Shown piece after piece: positions 10,627 through 19,703 of a stretch of 64,000 nt of DNA. The stretch's first letter is position 1; each line of letters opens with the position of its first letter. Source of the stretch: Phlebopus portentosus (lineage: Eukaryota; Basidiomycota; Agaricomycetes; Boletales; Boletinellaceae). The position numbers and the translations under genes were made by a program. The DNA lies in assembly GCA_037892935.1 (NCBI GenBank), contig JAYXKI010000011.1:1302001-1366000 (forward strand), given 5' to 3'. The notes below the pieces were generated by a model, which worked only from the letters and a program-made list of their open reading frames with translations, was not told the origin of the DNA and searched no databases.

Positions 10627-11651
10627 AAGAAGCGTTACATGCCAATCCACCAAATCCTATAATACCCAAGCGACATGAGGAACTCATTGTTACAACTCGA
10701 ACCCCTCAAGCTGCAGACCCGATAACTTGGAGGATACTAGGATGGTACAAGCCAGAGCTGCACAACTCATGCCCAGCTTCTACAGTACAAGCGAACCTTT
10801 ATTTACCAAAGAACGTGAACCTGGACACCAAGCAACTACAACTGGTACTCCAACGAAGGATATGGCAATACATTCGCGATGTTAGACTCCCAGGCAAAGC
10901 ATGGCTAGTCACTCGAACACAACTGCATCCCCCAGCAGAACTCATACAGTTCATGGTATGCATTGGACCATACTCTACACCAACCCGACATCTCAATACC
11001 GATGTGCGAGTTGTACTTACACCCTTCGGACCACAAGACAAACAGCGAAGAGTCACATATCGAGCTGCCTACATTGCACCAAGAGCTACAATCCCACCTG
11101 GTGATGGAATCGACGTCATAGTGGAGCACTGACAGTGGAGCTTTCCATACTGGAGCAGCACCTCTATTGTCTTAGTCAGCAACCCCACAGAATTCTGTCA
11201 TAGTGGAGATACATTGGAGCAAAGTGGCGCTCAGTGGAGCAGAATGACGAAGGAAGTGATGTAATGGTGGAGTAAAGTGGAGAGAAGATGAGTAGGAAAT
11301 AGGACGGAAAATGGATTATCTAGAAAGCATAAATAGCATTAGAAGTAGGCCCTCTTTCCCCCATCTTTCGATCCTCTTAACACATAGTGACAAGTGTCTT
11401 AACACACTGGTGATAGTGTCCTAACACAACTCACTGTGTGCTTTATACTACTACGCCTCTTGGAAATCCCAATCTGCTCTTACTCTACCTTGTTTCTGAA
11501 AGCATCCCTTACCAGGACTGCAACTAGGAGGGATAGTAAGGGGACTGCGTGGTATAGCTAAACGTGGGTAGATAGATCACCTCTGCACAACATACCGCTG
11601 CTTAGGCAAAAGGATCGAAACCGGTATAACCCCGGACCTACACCTCTAACA
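10627..11651 (+). repeat. 3' LTR of element A, right part
   Basis: Continues the LTR broken at 2967 and ends TCTAACA. Compared with element B it lacks a GGTGGAG-rich block near 11270 and has an extra short AACACA-type repeat near 11380. Its TATA position reads CATAAATAG (11328-11336), one base from the TATAAATAG of element B. Confidence 0.9.
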
Positions 11652-11699
11652 CATTCACACCTCATTCTCACTATCGTATCTGAACCTGTAATCTCTGAG

Positions 11700-12988
11700 A
11701 TGCTATCTACCATCACCAAGCTTAATGATAGCAATTACTCTATTTAGAAGTATGATATGCGTGCTACACTTCAAGTCAAGAAGTTGTAGCACCTGACCTC
11801 TGGTCAGGAAGCTAAGCCTAGTGCTCCAGCAAAGGCTGTCTAGCTCTGAAAAGAGAAGGCTGAGCAAGCTGCAGGTCTGATCTATTAGAGACTTGAGCAT
11901 AGCATGCAGATTATAGTATAGAACTACATGAATAATCCAGTCAAGATGTAAACTGAACTTCAGAAGATCAATGAGCAGGACAACCCAGCTGCATACTTTA
12001 ATGCTTATGATGAGTTCTTCAACATCACCAAGAAGGAAGATGAGTACCTCACCAATCTGGTGAGCAGGGTTGAGCTGACATTGTACAAAATCAGAAGCAC
12101 TCATTCTAGCACCCTTAAACTTAAGGAGTTTGAGAATAAGCTTGCATGTACATATCTAATTTGTGCTCTTCCTAAGGACTATGCCTCCTTTTGCTCTACA
12201 GTGCTCTTTATGAAGAGATTCAAGTAGAATAATCTTAAGGAGACATTTGCTCAAGAGCAGCAGAACTGTCAAGAGCACATTTAGCTTCAGCCTCATGCTA
12301 TATTCACATCTACTAGTAGTGCTGCAAAGCTTATCTCCTCTCAATGTGTCACTTACACCTTCTGTAGCATTCCTAAGCATACAGAGGAGAACTGCTATAT
12401 AAAGCAGACAGCCTCTAAGAATGCACATATCAGAGCTAAGAGAAACAGCCCATGTTGCTCAACAAGATGAATCTGCTAAATCTGCTGAATTTGCTAGCAA
12501 TGCAAGTGCTCTTGACTACACCAATCCCCATTTACCTCTTATTCCAGATGCAGGAACTGACTGGATTACTGACACAGGTGCCACTTGCTACATGACTCTA
12601 CATTGTTATTGGTTTACTAAATACTCAACAAATCACACCCCTATTTATTTGGCCAACAACTAAGTTATTTATTCAGTTAGCATTGGCACAGTGTGCTTTC
12701 AGCCTATAGTTAGTGTCAAATCTGGACAGTTACTTGAATTTGAGTGTGTACTTCATGTTCCTGAACTTAAAAATAATCTCCTCTTAGTCCTATATTTGAC
12801 TTGTTCTAAATTATATGTTATCACCATTCACCATAACAAGATGCTTTTTTATTGTCATAGAACAGTCCTCTTCACTACAAACATTACCCCTAACAATGCA
12901 GCAACTCTTAATGGCCACATTGTCCCTACTATTGCTTATGCTGCATTCTGTTAGAGAGCACAAATCCAGCAAGGGACCACTAAGTCCA
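11700..12988 (+). pseudogene. Ty1/copia gag-protease, plus strand, decayed
   Basis: From ATG 11700 the frame encodes a copia Gag opening (MLSTITKLNDSNY), a helical capsid region, a damaged zinc knuckle near 12350 (C-x4-H-x4-C kept; the first Cys of the usual C-x2-C reads Tyr), and a protease with WITDTGATCYMT near 12563-12598. Many in-frame TAG, TGA and TAA stops fall where Trp or Gln is expected, as if TGG and CAG/CAA had become stops by C-to-T on one or the other strand. No integrase follows; the frame ends at the LTR of an opposite-strand copia. Confidence 0.8.
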
Positions 12989-12989
12989 G

Positions 12990-13256
12990 TGGTGAGTACA
13001 CTTGACGTATATTTAATGAAAAGTGCTCAGTCTAATGAATGCAGTAAAAGACTCTATTTATGTATCTAATGAAAAGTGCTACAATAAATGTAAGAATATA
13101 GATCTGTGGAATAACATGATGATGCCTCACATCAGTCTAATGAACGCAGTAAAAGACTGAGGTGATACAATGAGTGGTGGGTAGGTTTAAATATGATGAT
13201 AAAATAGGAAATAGTCTAAATAAAAATGGGACGATCATGATAATTAATTTTCAACA
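12990..13256 (-). repeat. 3' LTR of minus-strand copia element (left end approximate)
   Basis: On the minus strand the purine tract CGAGAGGAGG (13257-13266) is followed by TGTTGAAAATTAATTATC, a typical copia LTR opening, right after the copia C-terminus. The other end is not certain; TGGTGAGTACAC at 12990 is a candidate. Within it, a 27-bp motif around CTAATGAAYGCAGTAAAAGA occurs twice (about 13033 and 13138). Confidence 0.5.
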
Positions 13257-13399
13257 CCTCCTCTCGTCATGGCGTGGCGTGCATAAAAGAAAAAAAATTT
13301 ATTCTATTCCTAGTAAAGAGACGCAATGCTCATGTATAACTAGTGAGGATGTCTGCTGGATTGCTATCACTATTAATGTGAATGAGCTGAATGTGACGT
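13257..13399 (-). pseudogene. Copia Pol C-terminal end, minus strand
   Basis: The minus strand encodes RHIQLIHINSDSNPADILT, the usual end of copia RNase H. Joining it to the sequence right of E1 at 42767 gives a continuous frame (IHNKVSK then RHIQL) once one copy of the ACGT duplication is removed. This fixes the E1 insertion point. Confidence 0.85.
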
Positions 13400-15238
13400 T
13401 GTAGACTATCAGACTCTCCTAGACAGGGACAAAGGCGGCGGCGGCGGTGTTCGACCACAGGGAGGCGATGTCAAAGGTGTCGAGAGGAAAAAGGGGAGGT
13501 CCTACCAGATCTACAGACTACCTACAGGCTTTCAGAAGCGACACTCAGCTCAGATGCACAAGGATCTGGCCGTTAGGCAGATCCGCCGCGCCTTCGAATA
13601 ACTCGCCGCGGCGATACGGACCTCGACGGGTGTATAGGGATCGCCGAGTCTGACTGAACCGGCGAAGGGGTCGCAGCGGCGGACTGGGTGCGGCGCCGGC
13701 GGAGGTTCGCACCAGTGCAATTCTGCCTGGTAGTCGGGGAGATGACGTCGGAACGACACAGAGAAAGTGTGGGAGAGAGAGCGTCGACACCACTTGAAAA
13801 GGTAGTAGTGTCGGCGGTGGAACGACGCGGAGGCGGCGGAGGCGGCGAGAAGCGGGAGACTGGATTCAGTCGAAAAGGGGTGCCGGCGCCGACGGTAGCG
13901 GCGAACACAAGAAGAGTGACAGCTGCGTCGAGACGTCGAGGAAGTATGACAGATGCCTAAAAGAGTGATGGCTGCGTCGAGGCGTTGAGGAAGAATCACA
14001 AACGATCTGAACCGAGCGGCGGCGGCGAAAGACAAAAGGGGCCTCAGGCGCAGGGAGAAATCGAAGACCGCGGGATTGATTACTAGAGGAGTGACGGCTG
14101 TGTCGGGACGTGGAGGAGGAATCCCAAATGCTCAGGACCGAGCGGCGGCGGAGACTAGAGAGAGAGGGACGGCGATGCAGATATAAGTGGGAAGTCCTCG
14201 GAGCGATTACTAGACGAGTGACAGCTGCGCAGAAGGGAGATGACCAGGGCGGCGAATGAGCCCAGCGGCTTCTATCCTGTGAGATTGGGGCCGACGCCGT
14301 CAGGACGGGATCGGCGGGGGCACGTGACCGGGAGTTCGCCCGATCCGGCTGTCTGGTTCTCTGTATATACTGGTTTCTTGAAGGAGGCTTCTTTACTTGT
14401 GGTTGGTCTCTGGTAACTGCGTTCTAGAGTGTATATCTGCTGCTCTTTAGGATAGATACATGCTCTCTATATATACTATGAGTCCTTGATAAGAAATATC
14501 ACTTAAGGCGGCGGGCAGCGAGGCGTGACAGGCGCGCCGCAACGGCGGGGGCCGCCGCCGAGATGCGCCGCCAAGCCACCAAGACCTAGGGGCGTCCCAA
14601 TCGGAACGGCGGAGTGCTGGTACGTCGTGTCGAACGTCGGGGCCGTTCGGATCGGTCAGGGCGCGCTCTATATGGATCTGAAATGCCAAGGGGTCGAATA
14701 AAACTAAAAGGGGGAATATACGGACAGCCGCCGGGCGCGCTACCGCGCTCGGCGTACAATGTGGGATGATAAGAATATGAAACAATCAACGAAATGGACC
14801 TGAGATTGGCTATCGTTCACCCAGCCGGCGCGGCGGCGGGCATACACCTCCGCGATGGCGCGATATACATCCGCCGCAGCGTGTCCGGCCGCCGTGCGAG
14901 CACTTCCGAAGCCCGGAGTCACCGGATTCGGCGGAACCGCTCTTGAGAGAGGCTGGAGAAGGGGAACTAGGATTTGGTCGACGGGGGGACAAGGTGATCA
15001 TAAGATAGGAGTGGAGGCGTCGCCGCCGGTTCGTATGGTCGGCGGCGGCGGCGGCGTGGGTGCTGTTCCTAGGCCGCCGAAGGTCCGGCGGCCGCTGAGC
15101 AGGCTGTATTATGGGTAACGGCGGCGAAGGCTGGTTTGCTGACAATAGTACGCGGGGTGTCCTGGGTATGGCATAGGGGAGTACAGCCCTTACAGGCCTG
15201 TGCCGCTGGACCGGTACAGGTTAGTGCGGCGCACTACA
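13400..15238 (-). repeat. 3' LTR of E1 (1839 bp)
   Basis: On the plus strand it runs TGTAGACTATCAG to GCGCACTACA. In the sense direction it opens TGTAGTGCGCCGCACT, where AGTGCG and CGCACT are inverted. Relative to the E2 LTRs it has about 120 extra bases around 14035-14160. Differences from 40924-42762 are scattered single-base changes. Confidence 0.92.
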
Positions 15239-15362
15239 TCTCCTTCTGACGAAGTAAAAAAATGATTAAAAAAAATGCTGGGTAGTGTAGGGGAGGTTTT
15301 TAGGCGAAGTTGAGCGGGGGTTGTGATGTAACTGGGTGGTATGTCTGTGACTTGCTCCTGGA

Positions 15363-15621
15363 TTAGTCTTCGGTTGTGAGATCGATCATCGGCGGATCGT
15401 GGATTGGTGCGGCGGTGTGCGGTGGAGGGTTGGCTCTGTCCGCCGCATCTTGTTGAGGTACGTTGTTGAGGTATGGGTGACGTTCAATGGATTCCCGAAG
15501 CTCGGCGAGGTGCTCTTCGATGTCCTGGGCGGCTGCGATTGCTGAGAGCGAATACTGTTGTGCTTGGAGTATAATGGCGATGACGTTGGCGGCGCAGTCG
15601 CGTATATCATCGTCGCCGCGC
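15363..15621 (-). pseudogene. SIM-like ORF of E1, C-terminal fragment
   Basis: Encodes the last 86 or so residues of the protein described at 17467-18414, ending PPMIDLTTED. E2 inserted at the GCGC at 15618-15621; the N-terminal fragment is at 30256-30948. I see no other lesion, so the E1 gene was open when E2 arrived. Confidence 0.8.
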
Positions 15622-17342
15622 TGTAGGCTATCAGACTCTCCTAGACAGGGACAAAGGCGGCGGCGGCGGCGTTCGACCACAGGGAGGCGATGTCAAAGGT
15701 GTCGAGAGGAAAAAGGGGAGGTCCTACCAGATCTACAGACTACCTACAGGCTTTCAAAAGCGACACTCAGCTCAGATGTACAAGGATCTGGCCGTTAGGG
15801 CAGATCCGCCGCGCCTTCGAATAACTCGCCGCGGCGATCCGGGCCTCGGCGACTGTATAGGGATCGCCGAGTCCGACTGAACCGGCGAAGAAGGGGTCGC
15901 AGCGGCGGACTGGGTGCGGGGCCGGCGGAGGTTCGCACCAGTGCAATTCTGCCTGGTAGTCGGGGAGATGACGTCGGAACGACACAGAGAGGGTGCGGGA
16001 GAGAGAGAGTCGACACCACTTAAAAGGGTAGTAGTGTCGGCGGTGGAACGACGCGGAGGCGGCGGAGGCGGCGAGAAGTGGGAGACTGGACTCAGTCGAA
16101 AAGGGGCGCCGGCGCCGACGGAAGGGGTGAACACAAGAAGAGTGACAGCTGCGTCGAGGCGTCGACGAAGTATAACAGATGCCTAGAAGAGTGACGGCTG
16201 CGTCGAGGCGTTGAGGAAGAATCACAAATGTTCAGGGCCCGAGCGGCGGCGGAGGCTGAAGAGAGAGAGAGACGGCGATGCAGATATGAGTGGGACGTCC
16301 CCGGAGCGATTACTAGACGAGTGACAGCTGCGCAGAGGGGAAACGACCAGGGCGGCGAATGAGCTCGGCGGCTTCTATCCTGTGAGATCCGGGGCCACGC
16401 CGTCAGGACGGGATCGGCGAGGGCACGTGACCGGGAGTTCGCCCGATCCGGCTGTCTGATTCTTTGTATATACTGGTTTCTTGAGGAAGGCTTCTTTACT
16501 TGTGGTTGGTCTCTGGTAGCTGCGTTCTAGAGTGTATATCTGCTGTTTTTTAGGATAGATACATGCTCTCTATATATACTATGAGTCCTTGATAAGAAAT
16601 ATCACTTAAAGCGGCGGGCGGCGAGGCGTGACAGGCGCGCCGCGCGGCGGGGGCCGCCGCCGAGATGCGCCGCCAAGCCACCAAGACCTAGGGGCGCCCC
16701 AATCGGAACGGCGGAGTGCTGGTACGTCGTGTCGAATGTCGGGGCCGTTCGGATCGGTCAGGGCGCGCTCTATATAGATCTGAAACGCCAAGGGGTCGAA
16801 TAAAACTAAAAAGGGGAATATACGGACGGCCGCCGGGCGCGCTACCACGCTCGGCGTACAATGTGGGATGATAAGAATATGAAACAATCAACAAAATGGA
16901 CCTGAGATTGGCTATCGTTCACCCAGCCGGCGCGGCGGCGGGCATACACCTCCGCGATGGCGCGATATACATCCGCCGCAGCGTATCCGGCCGCCGTGCG
17001 AGCACTTCCGAAGCCCGGAGTCACCGGATTCGGCGGGGAACCGTTCTTGAGAGAGGCTGGAGAAGGGGAACTAGGATTTGGTCGAAGGGAGGACAAGGTG
17101 ATCATAAGATAGGAGTGGAGGCGTCGCCGCCGGTTCGTATGGTCGGCGGCGGCGGCGGCGTGGATGCTGTTCCTAGGCCGCCGAAGGTCCGGCGGCCGCT
17201 GAGCAGGCTGTATTATGGGTAACGGCGGCGAAGGCTGGTTTGCTGACAATAGTACGCGGGGTGTCCTGGGTATGGCATAGGGGAGTACCGCCCTTACAGG
17301 CCTGTGCCGCTGGACCGGTACAGGTTAGTGCGGCGCACTACA
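15622..17342 (-). repeat. 3' LTR of E2 (1721 bp)
   Basis: Pairs with 28541-30255 (1715 bp); the difference comes from a few 1-3 bp indels (for example near 15889, 16255, 16640 and 17035). On the sense strand it is preceded by the purine-rich AGAAGGAGAT (plus 17343-17352), the likely polypurine tract. Confidence 0.92.
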
Positions 17343-17466
17343 TCTCCTTCTGACGAAGTAAAAAAATGATTAAAAAAAATGCTGGGTAGTGTAGGGGAGG
17401 TATTTAGGCGAAGTTGAGCGGGGGTTGTGATGTAACTGGGTGGTATGTCTGTGACTTGCTCCTGGA

Positions 17467-18414
17467 TTAGTCTTCGGTTGTGAGATCGATCATCGGCGGA
17501 TCGTGGATTGGTGCGGCGGTGTGCGGTGGAGGGTTGGCTCTGTCCGCCGCATCTTGTTGAGGTACGTTGTTGAGGTATGGGTGATGTTCAATGGATTCCC
17601 GAAGCTCGGCGAGGTGCTCTTCGATGTCCTGGGCGGCTGCGATTGCTGAGAGCGAATACTGTTGTGCTTGGAGTATAATGGCGATGACGTTGGCGGCGCA
17701 GTCGCGTATATCATCGTCGCCGCGCTCGTCGAAGAGGCGTAAGACTTGGATTATGGCATTGTGGGATAGGTCTGAGGCGGCGTCGGAGTAAATGACGGCG
17801 TTTTCGAGTGCAATAGGCCCTTCTCTGAGGATGGCGAGGGGGGCATTGGGTAGTAGGCCATCGCCGATAGGCGCGCCGAGAATTATGGGGATCGTAGTGA
17901 GGGCGCCGCCGATGCGGAGCGTTTCTCGGATGCGGCAAACGAGTGTCGCTTTGTTGGCAGGCGTCAGATGGTGTCTGGCGAAGAGTTCGGGGATGATCTG
18001 AAGCATCGCGGGGACGTGTCTGGCGGGGAACGGCATCGCCGCAGGAAACGCGTCGGCGAGGAGGTCACAAAATGATCCCCAGTTTCCTCCGGAGAGGCGT
18101 GGGTCTTGACAGAGGAGTTGCTGGGCGTCCGGCGAGGCCCAAATGTACAGCAGGAAGATTAGAGTCGCCGTGTCGGGGCAGGGGTGATGAAAACTGCGAA
18201 GGGCGGCGATGAGAATATTTGGTAGAGCGGTGTAATCAGGGTGCCATGGGTAGAGGAGCATGGGGTGCCCGGGAAGTGTGATTAATTGGGCGAAGTTGAA
18301 ATCTAAAAGGTGTTGGGCATGGCGGGGGAAGTGGACTGGGTGCGGGACTTGGAGTAGTGGTGTCGCCGGTGCGAATGGAAACGCTTCGGCGAGGCTGGGA
18401 ACCAGCTGGGGCAT
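17467..18414 (-). CDS. Extra ORF of giant element ending in a SUMO-interaction-like motif
   Basis: A 315-codon ORF in sense orientation, ending about 120 bp before the 3' LTR. I recognise no family. The body is rich in Ala, Leu, Pro and His with hydrophobic helices (about residues 30-130 and 140-230). The C-terminus reads PPMIDLTTED, matching the hydrophobic-x-hydrophobic core plus acidic residues of SUMO-interacting motifs. The same frame stays open upstream of the ATG for at least 75 codons, so the protein may be longer. E1 has the same gene (split at 30256-30948 and 15363-15621) with mostly conservative substitutions and the identical C-terminal motif. Confidence 0.65.
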   Translation of the reverse strand: MPQLVPSLAEAFPFAPATPLLQVPHPVHFPRHAQHLLDFNFAQLITLPGHPMLLYPWHPDYTALPNILIAALRSFHHPCPDTATLIFLLYIWASPDAQQLLCQDPRLSGGNWGSFCDLLADAFPAAMPFPARHVPAMLQIIPELFARHHLTPANKATLVCRIRETLRIGGALTTIPIILGAPIGDGLLPNAPLAILREGPIALENAVIYSDAASDLSHNAIIQVLRLFDERGDDDIRDCAANVIAIILQAQQYSLSAIAAAQDIEEHLAELRESIEHHPYLNNVPQQDAADRANPPPHTAAPIHDPPMIDLTTED

Positions 18415-18565
18415 GTTGTAAGGAGCGCCGATGGTATTCGTAATCTGTAGGGTAGATGTTTTGGGGGCGGTGAGTAGTTCGCCGACCGCTTTATATATTT
18501 TCGGCGAGTGTTTTCCGGGTTGGCCGGAGGGTATGACGGCTTTTGGCGAGGTGAAGTTGCCAGTA

Positions 18566-19201
18566 TTATAGTGTAGAGGCCAATATAGGCGAAAGCCGAA
18601 GTAGTGTTCTAATGGAAGGGGGCCTAGGCGAAGGTGTTTCGTGTAGGCGGATCGTCGGCGGGACGAGTAAGTGGGATGGGAGGCTAGCGGCGAGGCTGGT
18701 TCGCCGGTAGTTCGGGTATGGTGGCCTGTAGCGGCGTGGGGCGAAGCGAACTTCGAATGGGAGGGGGCCTGGGCGAAGGAGTTTCGTACAGGCCGGTCGT
18801 CGGCGGGACGAGTGAGTGGGATGGGAGGCTCGCGGCGAGGCTGGTTCGCCGGTAGTTCGGGTATGGTGGCCTGTAGCGGCGTGGGGCGAAGCGAACTTCG
18901 AATGGGAGGGGGCCTGGGCGAAGGAGTTTCGTACAGGCCGGTCGTCGGCGGGACGAGTGAGTGGGATGGGAGGCTCGCGGCGGGGCTGGTTCACCGGTAG
19001 TTCGGGTATGGTGGCCTGTAGCGGCGTGGGGCGAAGCGATCTTCGAATAGAAGGGGGCCTGGGCGAAGGAATTTCGTATAGGCGGGTCGTCGGCGGGACG
19101 GGCTTCGATTTAGAAGGGAGTTCGGAAGTAAAGTTTAAATGGTTAATCATAGAAGGTGTCGTCATATCATGATCTTGATCTGGTACCAGATATGGATACA
19201 A
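18566..19201 (-). CDS. Proline-rich ORF across a tandem array (doubtful)
   Basis: A 211-codon minus-strand frame, rich in Pro, Arg, Ser and Thr, that runs across the 145-bp repeats. The E1 counterpart is 31100-31702. Because the period is 145 bp, the same repeat is read in three frames (residues such as SHSKFASPHAA, then LPFEVRFAPRR). This could be leader sequence rather than protein. I give it low confidence. Confidence 0.25.
   Translation of the reverse strand: MYPYLVPDQDHDMTTPSMINHLNFTSELPSKSKPVPPTTRLYEIPSPRPPSIRRSLRPTPLQATIPELPVNQPRREPPIPLTRPADDRPVRNSFAQAPSHSKFASPHAATGHHTRTTGEPASPRASHPTHSSRRRPACTKLLRPGPLPFEVRFAPRRYRPPYPNYRRTSLAASLPSHLLVPPTIRLHETPSPRPPSIRTLLRLSPILASTL
18676..19111 (-). 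repeat. 145-bp tandem array, three units in E2
   Basis: ATGGGAGGCT recurs at 18676, 18821 and 18966, period 145 bp. Each unit contains GGTAGTTCGGGTATGGTGGC and GCCTGGGCGAAGGA. E1 has two units at 31210 and about 31356. Copy number therefore differs between the two giant elements. Confidence 0.85.
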
Positions 19202-19352
19202 TGGCCTTGTAGTCAGGGGTAGTGGTACATCGGAAATACAATTTGGCGGGATTTTGGCGGTCCGGGAACCAGTCGGGGACGCCAGGTAGTTAACTAGGGC
19301 GGTGTAGGTCGTAGCATATAGGTTGAGGATTTGTTAATGGGTGTAGGTACGG

Positions 19353-19703
19353 CTAGGGTAGGGTGTGCGGCGATATTTGATGATCGGCGGGGGGGGGATC
19401 GGCGTAGAATGTTGTATCGGCCGGCTTGGCAGGGGTCTGGAAGGTTGGGGCTGTGTTGTGGCGGGGTTCGGCGGATTGTTCCGGCGAGTTTTGGAGGGGG
19501 GAGAGTCGCCGAGGGGTTTGTGGAATTTGAGTGGAGATTGCGGCGGAGCAGTGGGGAGGATTTGGTAATTGATTGGTAAAAAGGGGGCGGGGAGGTCGCG
19601 TGTATGGAGGGCTGAAATCGGAGTTTGAATTGGGTGCGGCGAGGATATAGACGACGGGGACTCGTGTCTGAGTTCCCCGTTTCTCTTTTTCTCTTTCCAC
19701 CAT
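19353..19703 (-). CDS. Sense ORF sharing its start palindrome with the antisense gene
   Basis: A 116-codon minus-strand frame starting MVEREKEKRG and ending ISPHTLP. Its ATG is the reverse of the plus-strand ATG inside the same CCATGG at 19700-19705. E1 has the same ORF (31743-32090, 115 codons); the only length difference I found is a 3-nt indel in a G tract, which keeps frame. Composition is proline- and serine-rich with no domain I recognise. It may simply be the antisense of the other gene's promoter. Confidence 0.3.
   Translation of the reverse strand: MVEREKEKRGTQTRVPVVYILAAPNSNSDFSPPYTRPPRPLFTNQLPNPPHCSAAISTQIPQTPRRLSPLQNSPEQSAEPRHNTAPTFQTPAKPADTTFYADPPPADHQISPHTLP

Larger units (their letters stand above)
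2832..11132 (+). pseudogene. LTR-encoded 213-codon ORF, split by insertion
   Basis: Same ORF as 47539-48180 and 58326-58967. Here 2832-2967 and 10627-11132 together would be 642 nt, exactly the length of the intact copies, and I see no stop or frameshift outside the insertion. It was therefore open when the gag-only element landed in it. Unknown function; see the intact copies. Confidence 0.75.
1..11651 (+). mobile_element. Ty3/gypsy chromodomain element A, 3' part, interrupted
   Basis: The left end of the window begins inside pol of a gypsy element and runs through an extra sense ORF, an antisense spliced gene and the 3' LTR, which ends in TCTAACA at 11651. It is a sister of element B (47142-59494): positions 1-2434 align with about 55499-57928 and the LTR with 57929-59494. 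The LTR is split at 2967 by the gag-only element 2968-10622. The 5' LTR and most of pol lie outside the window, so the element's own target duplication cannot be checked. Confidence 0.9.

Noticed and set aside
11652..11656. Right target duplication of element A (CATTC)
   Set aside because: The left end of element A is outside the window, so no duplication can be confirmed.
13447..14035. Conserved 151-161 codon frames in the E1/E2 LTRs as a definite gene
   Set aside because: They are in the transcribed LTR and similar in all four LTRs, but LTR pairs share descent, and composition (Ser/Arg/Ala) fits GC-rich stop-poor sequence. Not listed as a CDS.
18671..19172. Plus-strand Gly/Trp-rich frames over the 145-bp array
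   Set aside because: Produced by the repeat read on the opposite strand; E1 has a different length and frame.
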